From positions 1 to 47,344 of the forward strand of contig QZKB01000143.1 in NCBI GenBank assembly GCA_003599415.1: DNA of 47,344 nucleotides, read 5' to 3'. Source of the DNA: Ignavibacteriales bacterium (GTDB lineage Bacteria; Bacteroidota; Ignavibacteria; Ignavibacteriales; SURF-24). This document shows positions 33,715 to 43,614 of this stretch, one piece after another (position 1 is the stretch's first letter; each line of letters begins with the position of its first letter). Under the pieces are notes generated by a model. It saw nothing but the letters and a program-made list of their open reading frames with translations. It was not told where the DNA came from and did not search any database. The position numbers and the translations under genes were made by a program.

Positions 33715-36297
33715 TTACTTGATTAACGACATCTTCTTTGCCTGTACAAATGTACCTGCTGTAATTTTGTATATGTATGTTCCGTTTGCCAGATCACTTG
33801 CATCAAAGTCTACTACATAACTTCCTGCTGACTGGTTTGTATTTACCAATTCTCTTACTAATTCTCCTGTTACTGAGAATATCTGTAAGGTTACTCTGCT
33901 ATCAACCGGAATCGTATAGCTTATCTTTGTGCTTGGGTTAAACGGGTTTGGATAGTTCTGGCTTAATTCATATTTAGTTGGCTGCTGTAATGAAACTTCT
34001 ACAGCCTGTGAATATGAATATGTACCGTCGAGATCTATTTGTTTCAATCTGTATGATACTGTTGCAACAAAAGGTAATTTACTATCAACAAAAGTATAAG
34101 AAGTAACTTCTGATGTTGAGCCGTTTCCATTTACATAACCAATGCTTTCCCAGCTATTGTTTACTTTTCTTTCAACCTGGAATCCTTTGTTATTTGTTTC
34201 TGTTGCTGTCTTCCAGTTTAAAGTAACTGCATTTTCTGCAAACTTAGCATTGAAAGCGACTAACTCAACAGGAACAACGCCCGGAAGTTCATCTGCACCA
34301 ATTTCAGGAGGTGTATCTCTGTCCTGTCCGTCTATATCTTTAGTAATTAAAGGAATCGCAATGCCTCTTCCAACTGCACCGGATGTTGATGATGCAAGAT
34401 AAAGATCAGAGAATCCTCTTAAACCAGGATCACTGTCCATACTATTAGCATCCTGCCCGGATGCTATCTTCCATGCTGCAAACCATTGTGCGGGTGCGTT
34501 TTGCCAATATCCTACACAACTTGGTGAATAGCCAAAAAAGTATGAATTATAATCTGAAACAAAAGTACCTAATGTTCCTTGTCTGTATATACAGTACGAA
34601 GTATCATTCATCTCAACAGAATAGATGATATTATTCATAACTGTTGCAGTACCATCAGTAAAGTAAATTCCCCTGTAATTAAGAGTACCGGTGCCACGAT
34701 TGAAATTCAGATCAGGCAAACAAAATGTATTGAAATATAAATTAACTACCGCAGCAGAAGAGGTCATCCTTATTCCATACACACTACAACTTGGATTTGT
34801 TGCTGTTGTTGCAGTATTAAATCCCCAAATCATATTATTGTAAATATTGTAAGTGCCCTGTGATTCAATATTTATTCCTGATACGGAAGCAGAAGCAGAA
34901 CTGTTCATTGTTGAAACCTGGGAAATCTTGTTGTTATAAATATTGAATAATGAGCCGGATGCAACTGTATTAGCTATAATTGCTTCAGAAGTAACTCCGG
35001 AAATATTCTGTGTTAAAGTTATTTCATTGTTATAAATGTCAGAACTTCCTGCAGTATATAATGCAATAGCTCTTCTTGTACCATCAATTTTATTGTTCCT
35101 TATAATTATTCCGTTAGGAAAAGTTGCAGGAACGGGAGTACCAGATTGATAATAACCTATTCCCTGAGCATTCTGCGGAATTCCAGTGAAATCAGAACTG
35201 ATATGATTATTTTCTATTGTAAGATTAGTTGGAACAAAATCAGTACTGTTCTGATTTCTGCTTCTAATCATTATACAACTCACAAATAAATTACCTGATG
35301 TTGATACTGTCTGAACTTTGTAATAAATATTACAATTCTTGATAGTCATATTGGAAAGATCTCCAACAAGAACAAAAGGCATTGTATTACGATGTGCAGT
35401 AGAAGCATTTTGTATAGTTAAATCTTTTGTTGTTCCATCTGCTAAATTAGAACCATCAATAATAATATTTCTTGTTGTTCGCATATCATTCCAGGCAATA
35501 TTATTTGTACCGGGAATACCAATTACCCATGCACCGCTTGGTCCGCTGTTAGAATCTGTAGCTTTTTGAAAAGTTATTGTCGGAACAATGCCTGTATATG
35601 GTTTGAAGGTTACAGTATAAGTACTTGGATTAATTGCCAACCCAATATTCTCGGCTTCATTTAAATCACTTGTTATATAAAAAGTAAGATTCTCCGTGAA
35701 GGTCATTTTATTTAATGAATCACATGCGGCTTTCAGTGTGGCAAAATCCGGGTCTCCGCCACCGGGTTTTGTTCCTGCCGCACCAATATAATAAGTGTTC
35801 TTAGGAACTGCCAAAACATAAATAGCTGTCACTCTTAACTTATTAAATGCAGCCGGATTTGTAACAGTATAACTTGATGTGCCTGTTAATGTAACATCAA
35901 TCAATGTTCCAAGAATAACATCCTGCAATCTTAAACTTATTCCGGCAGGAAGATTTACCGAGAGAAGAATAGATGTTCCTGTGCCAACCTGGTATTGAAT
36001 CTCATGTGTCTTATTACCATTATAGGAAGTTGTCCCCTGCCTGTAATCCTTTAATGAACTTTGAGTTGCATTAACATTAAGTCTTGCATCAAACACTCCC
36101 GATGGAGGCAATGGCGGCAATTCTGCTTCACCTAATGCAGCATCAATTCCATCAGTTGCAGCAGGGTCTAATCCTAAATGCAAAGTCTGGTTACCGCCGG
36201 CATTATCTGTCACTCCTATAGAAACATCCACAGCCTGGGCTAAAAATACCGACGAAATAAACAAAACAAGGAACATCGTAATAGAAAACTTCTTCAT
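33715..36297 (-). CDS. Secreted right-handed beta-helix protein with T9SS domain
   Basis: The 860-residue protein starts at an ATG with GGAGGT and has a signal peptide (MKKFSITMFLVLFISSVFLAQA). Residues ~35-160 form a small module starting ELPPLPPSGVFDARL and ending YTVTNPAAFNKLRVTAIYVL. A long parallel beta-helix follows (~165-640) with repeated turns such as MTIKNCNIYYK, LTIENNHISS, IIIRNNKIDG, SDIYNNEITL, FNIYNNKISQ and YNIYNNMIWG. An FnIII-like domain (VELVAFNAKF ... VTLNWKTATE, ~665-770) precedes a canonical T9SS domain (LSQNYPNPFNPSTKISYTIP ... QAKKMSLIK). I see no catalytic residues that define a lyase or hydrolase. It is probably a surface polysaccharide-binding or adhesin-like protein. 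A terminator follows directly. Confidence 0.9.
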   Translation of the reverse strand: MKKFSITMFLVLFISSVFLAQAVDVSIGVTDNAGGNQTLHLGLDPAATDGIDAALGEAELPPLPPSGVFDARLNVNATQSSLKDYRQGTTSYNGNKTHEIQYQVGTGTSILLSVNLPAGISLRLQDVILGTLIDVTLTGTSSYTVTNPAAFNKLRVTAIYVLAVPKNTYYIGAAGTKPGGGDPDFATLKAACDSLNKMTFTENLTFYITSDLNEAENIGLAINPSTYTVTFKPYTGIVPTITFQKATDSNSGPSGAWVIGIPGTNNIAWNDMRTTRNIIIDGSNLADGTTKDLTIQNASTAHRNTMPFVLVGDLSNMTIKNCNIYYKVQTVSTSGNLFVSCIMIRSRNQNSTDFVPTNLTIENNHISSDFTGIPQNAQGIGYYQSGTPVPATFPNGIIIRNNKIDGTRRAIALYTAGSSDIYNNEITLTQNISGVTSEAIIANTVASGSLFNIYNNKISQVSTMNSSASASVSGINIESQGTYNIYNNMIWGFNTATTATNPSCSVYGIRMTSSAAVVNLYFNTFCLPDLNFNRGTGTLNYRGIYFTDGTATVMNNIIYSVEMNDTSYCIYRQGTLGTFVSDYNSYFFGYSPSCVGYWQNAPAQWFAAWKIASGQDANSMDSDPGLRGFSDLYLASSTSGAVGRGIAIPLITKDIDGQDRDTPPEIGADELPGVVPVELVAFNAKFAENAVTLNWKTATETNNKGFQVERKVNNSWESIGYVNGNGSTSEVTSYTFVDSKLPFVATVSYRLKQIDLDGTYSYSQAVEVSLQQPTKYELSQNYPNPFNPSTKISYTIPVDSRVTLQIFSVTGELVRELVNTNQSAGSYVVDFDASDLANGTYIYKITAGTFVQAKKMSLIK

Positions 36298-36346
36298 AGT
36301 ACCTCCAAATTATTATTTTAATTGTCTGTTCGGTTTCGGAATTTTT

Positions 36347-39300
36347 TTATTTAGTTAAAACCATTTTTTTACTTGATGAAAATGAATTATACATTAATCT
36401 GTAGAAATAAATTCCGCTGCTCAAAGAATTTCCATCCACTTCAACTTCGTATTCCCCCGCAGGTAATTCTTCGTTTATTAAAGTAATTATTTCTTTACCG
36501 AGAATATTATATATTCGTAGAGACGTCATATATGACGTCTCTACATTTGGCAATGTAAATTTTATTTTTGTAACAGGATTAAATGGATTTGGGTAGTTCT
36601 GATATAATTCAAAGTTTCCGGGGATTAATTTAATTTCATTGCCGGTAATTTTAATTTCTGATTTATCATTAATAATCCCATCTCCTTCAAATGAATATGA
36701 AGCTGATTTCGTCCTCATCTTCAGCAGGATTTCGTAGATTACGCCTTCTTTCATTTTACTGAATCCGGTAAATGCAATATTCAAACTTGAATTCCTGGTA
36801 TTGTATGCGAACAACCAATCATCAGGCAGGGATGAGACTATTTTTTCAAACGCATAATATTTTTCATCAATATTTAAACTCATTTTAACTGAGGAAATAT
36901 TATCCGGCTGTTTAATCTCTACCGGGATTCTGATTATATCCCCGTCGACATAGATTTTTCCAAAACAAAGACTGTTTGATAAGGTGGTTTTAGGTTCGAT
37001 GTTCTCGGGATATTCTCCGTGTACAATAAAATAAAGGATCAGGTATGCATCGAATGCACCAATCATTCCGTTCCGATCTATATCGCAGGCAAGCGAATCA
37101 TCCGTACCTGGTTCAGGTTTGTTAACCAAACCAACCACACTTTGAAGAATTAAAGATGCATCTATTGCCTGCACTCTTCCATTATTATCAAAATCACCTT
37201 TCTTCCTTTCACTTTTAGAAATTGAAAAGACTCCATTACTTACCGCGTATTTGCTGGTATCATCTGAAAGTACAATTTTTAATTTACAGGCAGAAGAAAT
37301 TAAATCCGGAACAGTAACCAACTCAACGTTATCATTCGGAGTATTTGAGGCAAGTGAGTAATTAAAATTCAATCCGTTATCTGTTGAAAGAAGAATATTT
37401 ACATTCCCGTAAACATTCTGAGACGACCAGGTAATAGTTTTATTTTCACCAACCAACCATTGGTTGCCGGAATCCGGTGAGCTGATATTAAATTCATAAA
37501 AAGAATTAATATCATTTACCAGAGTTTGCCAGTAATTATTCCGGGTTGAAATATCAATTAAATGAATATGATCATAGATGCTGTTTGCATTATTAAAGAT
37601 GCGCTGCCGCTTAACCAGTTTTCTTTCATTTACATTTTCAAGAGATATCAAATTACTGTTCAATTTGGCAAAAGAGATTCCACCCGAAATATCAAGAAAC
37701 AGCGCGCTCTGCAGCGGAACTAACCCGTCATTAGCATTGAAGTTTACATTCCTTGTTGTATAACCATCATCATAAGTTGTTAATAGCTGCGTTAAAAACA
37801 TTATAGGATTATGGAGTGAACTCACTTCAACTTCTCCTTCTCCGATATTTAGCAGTGTAGGTAAAGAGGTTAACAATGCAATCAGGTTTCCATTGTCTCC
37901 AAGGTAATTATCGTATGCGCCATAGGTTATAATCTTATTATAATATTTTTCATTTTTGTTCAGATCAGTAAGGTTCCCAAAATAATTCTTGATGTTTTCA
38001 GAATAAGTAATCGTGGTATCACCGGAAGTTGATAATCTATTAAAATCTCTTTCCGTTAGAGTCAATCTTCCGTTTTTTGAAATAGCCGAATTAAAATCTC
38101 TGGTTATTGTATTAATAATAACACTATCCATATTATCCCAGGTCAGATTCAAATCCCCCATTCTCATTATTTCATACTGAGATTCATCAAACAGGCTGGT
38201 AGCAAGACTTCCATACTGATTATTTAAAACCATAAAGCTCCAATCCAGTACAGCCATAGGAGCTCCATGGTGTGGAGTTCCAAGTGCTACCAAACCAAGA
38301 ACATTATCACCCTGATTGTTATAATTCATATAAGATCTGCTTACCAATCCACCCCGGCTATGACCAACTAAAATTACTTTTCTCCCGGGATGCGATGACA
38401 GTACCGGTTGTATAAATTCCGATAATTCCTGAGCGCTTCCGGTGTTGCCATTAAATCCAATTGGAATACTCGTATCCTGTTTCCATACATATACATCATA
38501 ATTATTAAAAAGAATCTGATTTTTATTTATGAATGATAGTAACGTATCCCAGGCACAATTGACAGAAGACATTTCAGCATAATCACCATGAATTAAAATG
38601 ATCGGAGTTTTGTAAGAAGTTGCGACAGATGGATAAACCAACCTGATTGCTTCCGATTTTGACTTTAATATTACAAAATCAACTGTATCTGAACATTCAT
38701 TATAGCTCTCATCCCCAAGGAATAGATATCTTATTAAATAGTTACCTAAAGGTATATCTCTTAATGGAATATAATATACACTTCCGAATCCTTCATCATT
38801 TGTAATTTGTTCGGTTAAAGAAACATCATCTGTTATATTACGCCATTCACCATTAACAAATACCTGAAACCCAATGATTTTATTTGTAAGAGGAAGCCAT
38901 TGTAAATCCCATTGATCGAAATACTCAAGTATTGCGCTTAGCTTAACAGCACATTCCCTTTTGCATTCAGCATCAGTAATACTTTCAGGATTTATTCTTG
39001 TTTGAATTTTTGATTCACCGATTTTAAATCCTCTAACCTCCGACCAGTTTGCATTTGAAAAATCAGCCGGGTTGCCTGTTATATCTTTTGCAGCAACTCT
39101 CCAGTAATAAATCCCTTTATTAAATTGATGAGAAATGTTTGTTCCGTTCAATTCTGATGACCACTCCAAAGGATTAAAGCTGCTTACTTTTGAAACCTCT
39201 ATCCTGTAAAAAGAAATAGCGGATTGACAATTTTCTTCACTTATTGCCTGCCATGAAAAATCAACTGAATATGAAGTCTGCTTATAATCAGCTTTGTCAG

Positions 39301-39817
39301 CTGGTTGATTCAGAACCACTGTACCAGGAAGATCATTATCATAAACCTGCAATGCACTTGAAGTAATAAGCAGGGTGCTGCTCCCTTCTTCGTAAACCTG
39401 AAATATGTAACTCGGATTATTTGCTGCCACGTCGAAACCATTCATCTGTCTAATAGTACTTGCTGAAATATCATTAATCCATGGAGCAGTCCATGTTGCA
39501 TAACCTGTCCCTAATAAATTTATTGTTATAGATACCTCACCCATATAATCATTACCAGTCGCATCATATTCATAAATCTTAGCTGTAAATTTTGAACCGC
39601 TTGAATACCCGCTGGTTCGGATATAAATCCTGACATTATCACATGCATCAGCCTGGGTAATTGCTGTAAGTCCAAGGCTGTTTCGCCATTCAGCAGTAGT
39701 TACAGAAGATGCAAGTATAATTATTTCATTATCCGAATTATTCAGATGTGTTTTATTTGTTGCAGATAATAACAGATTAAGAATGGAAAGAAATACCACG
39801 ATAAAATATTTCTTCAT
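36347..39817 (-). CDS. Secreted lipase-like alpha/beta hydrolase with dockerin and cohesin-like modules and T9SS domain
   Basis: The 1156-residue protein has a signal peptide. Its N-terminal beta-sandwich region (~35-390) includes an FnIII-like repeat. The alpha/beta-hydrolase domain (~400-770) shows the oxyanion segment PIILIHGDYAE and the nucleophile elbow VILVGHSRGG (S487). The likely acid is D697 in NANDGLVPLQSA and the likely His is H750 or H752 in IYDHIHLID, a lipase/PGAP1-like set. Next come a Kre9/KNH-like module (ITWSSQNVYGNVNILLSTDN, ~780-870) and a dockerin-like pair of calcium loops, GDFDNNGRVQAIDASLILQ and CDIDRNGMIGAFDAYLILY (~873-935). A cohesin-like beta-domain (~950-1056) and a T9SS domain (LYQNYPNPFNPVTKIKFTLP ...) follow. 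A 28-bp perfect palindrome is inserted in-frame in the last domain. Ester substrate unknown. Confidence 0.9.
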   Translation of the reverse strand: MKKYFIVVFLSILNLLLSATNKTHLNNSDNEIIILASSVTTAEWRNSLGLTAITQADACDNVRIYIRTSGYSSGSKFTAKIYEYDATGNDYMGEVSITINLLGTGYATWTAPWINDISASTIRQMNGFDVAANNPSYIFQVYEEGSSTLLITSSALQVYDNDLPGTVVLNQPADKADYKQTSYSVDFSWQAISEENCQSAISFYRIEVSKVSSFNPLEWSSELNGTNISHQFNKGIYYWRVAAKDITGNPADFSNANWSEVRGFKIGESKIQTRINPESITDAECKRECAVKLSAILEYFDQWDLQWLPLTNKIIGFQVFVNGEWRNITDDVSLTEQITNDEGFGSVYYIPLRDIPLGNYLIRYLFLGDESYNECSDTVDFVILKSKSEAIRLVYPSVATSYKTPIILIHGDYAEMSSVNCAWDTLLSFINKNQILFNNYDVYVWKQDTSIPIGFNGNTGSAQELSEFIQPVLSSHPGRKVILVGHSRGGLVSRSYMNYNNQGDNVLGLVALGTPHHGAPMAVLDWSFMVLNNQYGSLATSLFDESQYEIMRMGDLNLTWDNMDSVIINTITRDFNSAISKNGRLTLTERDFNRLSTSGDTTITYSENIKNYFGNLTDLNKNEKYYNKIITYGAYDNYLGDNGNLIALLTSLPTLLNIGEGEVEVSSLHNPIMFLTQLLTTYDDGYTTRNVNFNANDGLVPLQSALFLDISGGISFAKLNSNLISLENVNERKLVKRQRIFNNANSIYDHIHLIDISTRNNYWQTLVNDINSFYEFNISSPDSGNQWLVGENKTITWSSQNVYGNVNILLSTDNGLNFNYSLASNTPNDNVELVTVPDLISSACKLKIVLSDDTSKYAVSNGVFSISKSERKKGDFDNNGRVQAIDASLILQSVVGLVNKPEPGTDDSLACDIDRNGMIGAFDAYLILYFIVHGEYPENIEPKTTLSNSLCFGKIYVDGDIIRIPVEIKQPDNISSVKMSLNIDEKYYAFEKIVSSLPDDWLFAYNTRNSSLNIAFTGFSKMKEGVIYEILLKMRTKSASYSFEGDGIINDKSEIKITGNEIKLIPGNFELYQNYPNPFNPVTKIKFTLPNVETSYMTSLRIYNILGKEIITLINEELPAGEYEVEVDGNSLSSGIYFYRLMYNSFSSSKKMVLTK
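36517..36544. repeat. 28-bp perfect palindromic element inside a coding sequence
   Basis: GTAGAGACGTCATA is followed directly by its exact reverse complement. It is in-frame in the T9SS domain of the lipase-like gene and encodes V-E-T-S-Y-M-T-S-L plus the start of the next codon (R). Other T9SS domains in the window have 9 residues between the IP and Y[NDS] positions; here there are 12, a net gain of 3. The arms resemble dispersed GTAGAGACG...CGTCTCTAC palindromes I recall from other genomes; only one copy was found here. Confidence 0.85.
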
Positions 39818-39969
39818 GTTCTCTCTTTTTCAAAAGTATAGAAACTTCACCCTTAATATAAAACATTTTCATAAAAGATATCTTTATCAACAAAGTATTT
39901 TCACATCCGTTTTTATTCTCTTGTGACTATGGATAAACAACTTAAGTTAAAAACAACATTAAGCGGCTG

Positions 39970-42900
39970 TTATTTTAACAGCAACATACTTTTTAAATCA
40001 CGGTAAACTTTATCGCCTGTTAAAGAACCAGCGCTTATCGAATAAATATAAAATCCCGAAGGTAAGTCACTACCATCGAATTCTATTTCACTACTTCCCG
40101 CGCTTACATTTTGATTTAATATTTCCTTTTCCTCCTGTCCCAGTAAATTATATACTACAATCTTTACTTTACTATCTACAGGAATTGAAAATTTGATTAT
40201 TGTTACAGGGTTAAAAGGATTCGGATAATTCTGATATAAAATAAAATCATTAGGTGTTGTCAACTTCTCTATGTTCAATAACTCAATTGAGCGATTATTT
40301 ATGAGAATTGATTCTCCAGACTTAACCAAATCATTTACTATCAAACCGCCAAAAGCATCTGTTATTTTTAATTCTGTTCCTACCACTTTAATTGTTACCG
40401 GATATACAGCAGAACTTATCCGTATCTCTTTTGTACCAGAATTCAACCCTTCGACTAACCTGTCTGTAGTGAACCTGAAATCGAATATTCCATCGGGCGG
40501 TAATGGCGGCAGTTCATATTTATCAAGATTAAATTCGTTTTCAGAAATATATAGTACTCCGGTTCTGCCGGAAGCATCAGTCAATTCAATACGTGACCAT
40601 TCTTTGCTAATGCTAATTGCAGGAATATTTTCAGTTTGCTCTTTACTTAATGCAGGATAAACAATTGTTCCGTCCTGATTAGCTTTTACCCAATACCCTT
40701 TGCCGCTTTCAAGTGTAGTTGCAGCAACATAACCGTTATTATATCCATAGAATGATGAAGTTATTATTCCTGCAGGGACTGTATTTATATTTCCCACAGA
40801 ATAATTGTTTTCGTAAATACTAACGATATTCCATCCTTGTGTAATTGGAACATCACCGGCAAATTTAGAACCGCAAACATTAATAGTAGCGGGGTTAGGA
40901 TATTTCAACCAATAACCTTTCCCCTGTTCAAATGTTGTTGCAGTTATGTACCCGTTATTATAACCAAATGCATTAGAAACAGCATCAGGGAAAATTGAAG
41001 CAATACTCATATCGGTGGTTAATATCGGAATAGATATAATATTCCAGCCATTGAGCAGAACAACATCACTACAAAGTGCCCCGGAATTAATATCAATTAA
41101 AGGAGAAACACAGAAATTAGAATTATTTCCTTCTTCAGTTTCAGGAATACTGTTATATAAATCTAAAATTACTCCATAATAATATTGTCCGTCGGGAACA
41201 CCTGTAACAGATCGGATTGAATTATAGTAGTAATTTCCACCGGGAGCAAACTCAGTTGGATTTAACCATTCTGCAATATTAAAATCATCCGCAGTAATAT
41301 TTGCATCTGAAGAAAGAAATTCACCAACCCAAAAACCATCTGCCGGAATAGTACCCGCAGTTCCGTTATTAGTAATGGTAAAATCATAATGAATCTCGGG
41401 AAGAACGGGATCGGAAACAGTTATAACAGAAACAGACAGATCATAATTATCTGTCATTCCACTGCTAACCTGAATCTGAGGAGTGGAAAGTGAAATAGCA
41501 TTATTAGCCCTGTCAACATCAGCAATAGCGTTAGTATGGTCAAGTATTACTCCTAAATAATAATTACCATCAGGAACACCACTGAATGTAATAATTGGAG
41601 CGGAACTCCACGTCGCAGACGATTCTACCTGAAATTCATTTATAAAACTATAAATCAAATAATCCGATTCGGTAACGGTTAAATCTTCTGACAAATAAAT
41701 ACCTGTGTAGAAACTATTAATTGGAATAGTGCCGCTGCCTCCTATATTAACACAATTAAAAGAGCATTGTATTTCCGGTCCGATCGCATCATAAATTTCT
41801 AAACCGTAAACTAATAAATCAAAGTTACCTGCTGTTCCACCACCAACTTGTATTTGTGGAGTAGAAAGTGCAATTGTATTATTACCTCTGTTCACATCCG
41901 CCAAGGCTTCGGTTGGGTCAACAATTATTCCCAAATAATAATTACCATCCGGGACCCCGCTAATTGTAATTGTAGGTGAAGCATTCCAGTTGTATCCTGG
42001 TGTCATATCAAAAGGATTCATACTACTGTTAATTAAATAATCTGATGTAGTAATATTCAGGTCATCCGACAAATATTCATTTATGTAAAAACTGTTTGCA
42101 GGTATAGTTCCACTGCTCCCCATATTACTAACTTCATAATGATATTGAATGTCAGGTCCGGTCGCATCATAAATTTCTAAACCATAAACAGATAAATCAA
42201 AGTTATTCGGCGGATTATTAATTATCACTTCAGGACTGTTCGAAACTCTTGTGTTGTTATTTTCATACATTTCCCCTACTGTATTGTCCGGATCGACTAT
42301 TGCACCCAAATAATATGTGCCGTTGGGAAAAGCAGAAACATTATAATTGTTAATCGTAAAAGTATTAGTTTCTCCGAGAACAAACGTCGCGTTTTGCCAG
42401 TTGTTTAGTAACATATCCGATGTGGTTATTTCAACATCAGTTGATAGATATGTTGAAAGATTAGCAATTATATTACCGGCACTTGATTGGCATAATACTC
42501 TTACATTGTAAGATATTTCAGGCCCTTCACCATCAGATACAGCCATGTCAAACAGGTATAAATCAGTATTGTTTGTCGCAATTGAAATTTGTGGAGTTGT
42601 ATAGCTGAAATTATTTGATTCATTAGTTTCGACGACAGCAAAATCAGCATCTGTAAGCACACCAAGATAATAATAGTTATCAGGTAAACCCGATAAGTTC
42701 AGTCCAACCACTTGCCTGGTAACTTCACCTCCGAAAACGGGTACATTATCAATGTACGATGCCATTAAATAATCACTGGTATTTATTTTTGTATCAGTTG
42801 AGAGATAGATATTACTCCAGATTGTTGTAACAGGGTCAGCGGCAAATGTACCATTGTTTCTTATTGTGTATTCAAAATTAATTGGATTTGTATTTTGGGT

Positions 42901-43587
42901 TAGTACAATACTTGTGATCTCGAAATCATAATCGTTGGTAAAGGTACCTATTGTTATATTTGAATTCCAGGCACGGAATATATTATTATTTTCATCTGTT
43001 TCAGTAAATACATCAGTCGCATCAATTTTAAGTATTAAGTTATATGTCCCATCAGGAAAGCCTGTAACATTTGCTTCCTGATAGCTTAAAAAAAGATATC
43101 TAAATCCCGGTTCGATATTGTTTGCAAGAAGTCCGCCCCAGCAAAAATAATCTGAAGCATCAAGTATATTATCTAAAGAAAGATAAGCGTCAATTGCAAT
43201 TGTTCCACCCGGTATCATATCTGTTCCATTGTTTTTAAATCTTAGATTAAAAGAAATTACGGGACTTCTTGAAACACTTATCCAGGCATCAGAAATTTCC
43301 AGATCAACACCAGTAGTGGTTCTGTTTATTTTTTCCTTTTGAATATTAGTGTTTTTATTTAAACCTGCATCTTCGGCAGCAACTTCAATTGTTTGACCAA
43401 TAATTTTTCTATTCCTATCATTTCCTGCAGGCAGATTTTGAGGTGTAACGTTTTCCGTATTCGTAATCTTCCCATTTTTAATGGTTACTTTTAATAAAGG
43501 AGATCCTTTGGGTGCATTATTTCCAACTGGATTATTTTGGGCAAAAAGGAATGAACTAATTATAATCAAAAATAGAAAGGATCTCAT
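39970..43587 (-). CDS. Large secreted CARDB-like repeat protein with T9SS domain
   Basis: The ~1205-residue protein starts at ATG 43587, with GAGG 5 nt upstream; the GTG at 43593 overlaps that ribosome site and is unlikely. A signal peptide is followed by six ~120-130-residue beta-sandwich repeats, similar to CARDB domains. Each has an 'IxYxxxxxNxG' strand, 'YLSxDxxIxxSDY', 'GVPDGxYYLGxIxD' and 'ENNN'. Repeats 4 and 5 are close copies even in DNA. Two 'GWNIISIP'/'GWNIVSIY' modules with GYNNGY and GKGYW motifs follow, then an ELPPLPPDGIFDFRF module and the T9SS domain (LYQNYPNPFNPVTIIKFSIP). The C-terminal ~400 residues are paralogous to the upstream gene at 43615. A cell-surface adhesin or scaffold role is likely; no catalytic site was seen. 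Confidence 0.9.
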   Translation of the reverse strand: MRSFLFLIIISSFLFAQNNPVGNNAPKGSPLLKVTIKNGKITNTENVTPQNLPAGNDRNRKIIGQTIEVAAEDAGLNKNTNIQKEKINRTTTGVDLEISDAWISVSRSPVISFNLRFKNNGTDMIPGGTIAIDAYLSLDNILDASDYFCWGGLLANNIEPGFRYLFLSYQEANVTGFPDGTYNLILKIDATDVFTETDENNNIFRAWNSNITIGTFTNDYDFEITSIVLTQNTNPINFEYTIRNNGTFAADPVTTIWSNIYLSTDTKINTSDYLMASYIDNVPVFGGEVTRQVVGLNLSGLPDNYYYLGVLTDADFAVVETNESNNFSYTTPQISIATNNTDLYLFDMAVSDGEGPEISYNVRVLCQSSAGNIIANLSTYLSTDVEITTSDMLLNNWQNATFVLGETNTFTINNYNVSAFPNGTYYLGAIVDPDNTVGEMYENNNTRVSNSPEVIINNPPNNFDLSVYGLEIYDATGPDIQYHYEVSNMGSSGTIPANSFYINEYLSDDLNITTSDYLINSSMNPFDMTPGYNWNASPTITISGVPDGNYYLGIIVDPTEALADVNRGNNTIALSTPQIQVGGGTAGNFDLLVYGLEIYDAIGPEIQCSFNCVNIGGSGTIPINSFYTGIYLSEDLTVTESDYLIYSFINEFQVESSATWSSAPIITFSGVPDGNYYLGVILDHTNAIADVDRANNAISLSTPQIQVSSGMTDNYDLSVSVITVSDPVLPEIHYDFTITNNGTAGTIPADGFWVGEFLSSDANITADDFNIAEWLNPTEFAPGGNYYYNSIRSVTGVPDGQYYYGVILDLYNSIPETEEGNNSNFCVSPLIDINSGALCSDVVLLNGWNIISIPILTTDMSIASIFPDAVSNAFGYNNGYITATTFEQGKGYWLKYPNPATINVCGSKFAGDVPITQGWNIVSIYENNYSVGNINTVPAGIITSSFYGYNNGYVAATTLESGKGYWVKANQDGTIVYPALSKEQTENIPAISISKEWSRIELTDASGRTGVLYISENEFNLDKYELPPLPPDGIFDFRFTTDRLVEGLNSGTKEIRISSAVYPVTIKVVGTELKITDAFGGLIVNDLVKSGESILINNRSIELLNIEKLTTPNDFILYQNYPNPFNPVTIIKFSIPVDSKVKIVVYNLLGQEEKEILNQNVSAGSSEIEFDGSDLPSGFYIYSISAGSLTGDKVYRDLKSMLLLK
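41740..42190 (-). repeat. Near-identical tandem coding repeats (CARDB-like repeats 4 and 5)
   Basis: Adjacent repeats share long DNA identity at a 378-bp offset, for example GCATCATAAATTTCTAAACC at 41786 and 42164. They encode FDLSVYGLEIYDATGPDIQ and FDLLVYGLEIYDAIGPEIQ. The DNA similarity indicates a comparatively recent in-frame duplication of a 126-residue unit. Confidence 0.75.
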
Positions 43588-43592
43588 AATCA

Positions 43593-43596
43593 CCTC
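43593..43596 (-). promoter_or_regulatory. Shine-Dalgarno GAGG selecting ATG 43587
   Basis: GAGG on the minus strand is five bases from ATG 43587-43585. The in-frame GTG (43593-43591) begins inside this site, so ATG is the likely start of the CARDB-like protein. Confidence 0.55.
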
Positions 43597-43614
43597 AGGT
43601 TTATTTTAATTATG

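Noticed and set aside
39946..39979. Inverted repeat GTTAAAA ... TTTTAAC around the stop of the CARDB-like gene
   Set aside because: The stem is only ~7 A/T pairs, the loop is long and it overlaps the coding end; not supported as a terminator.
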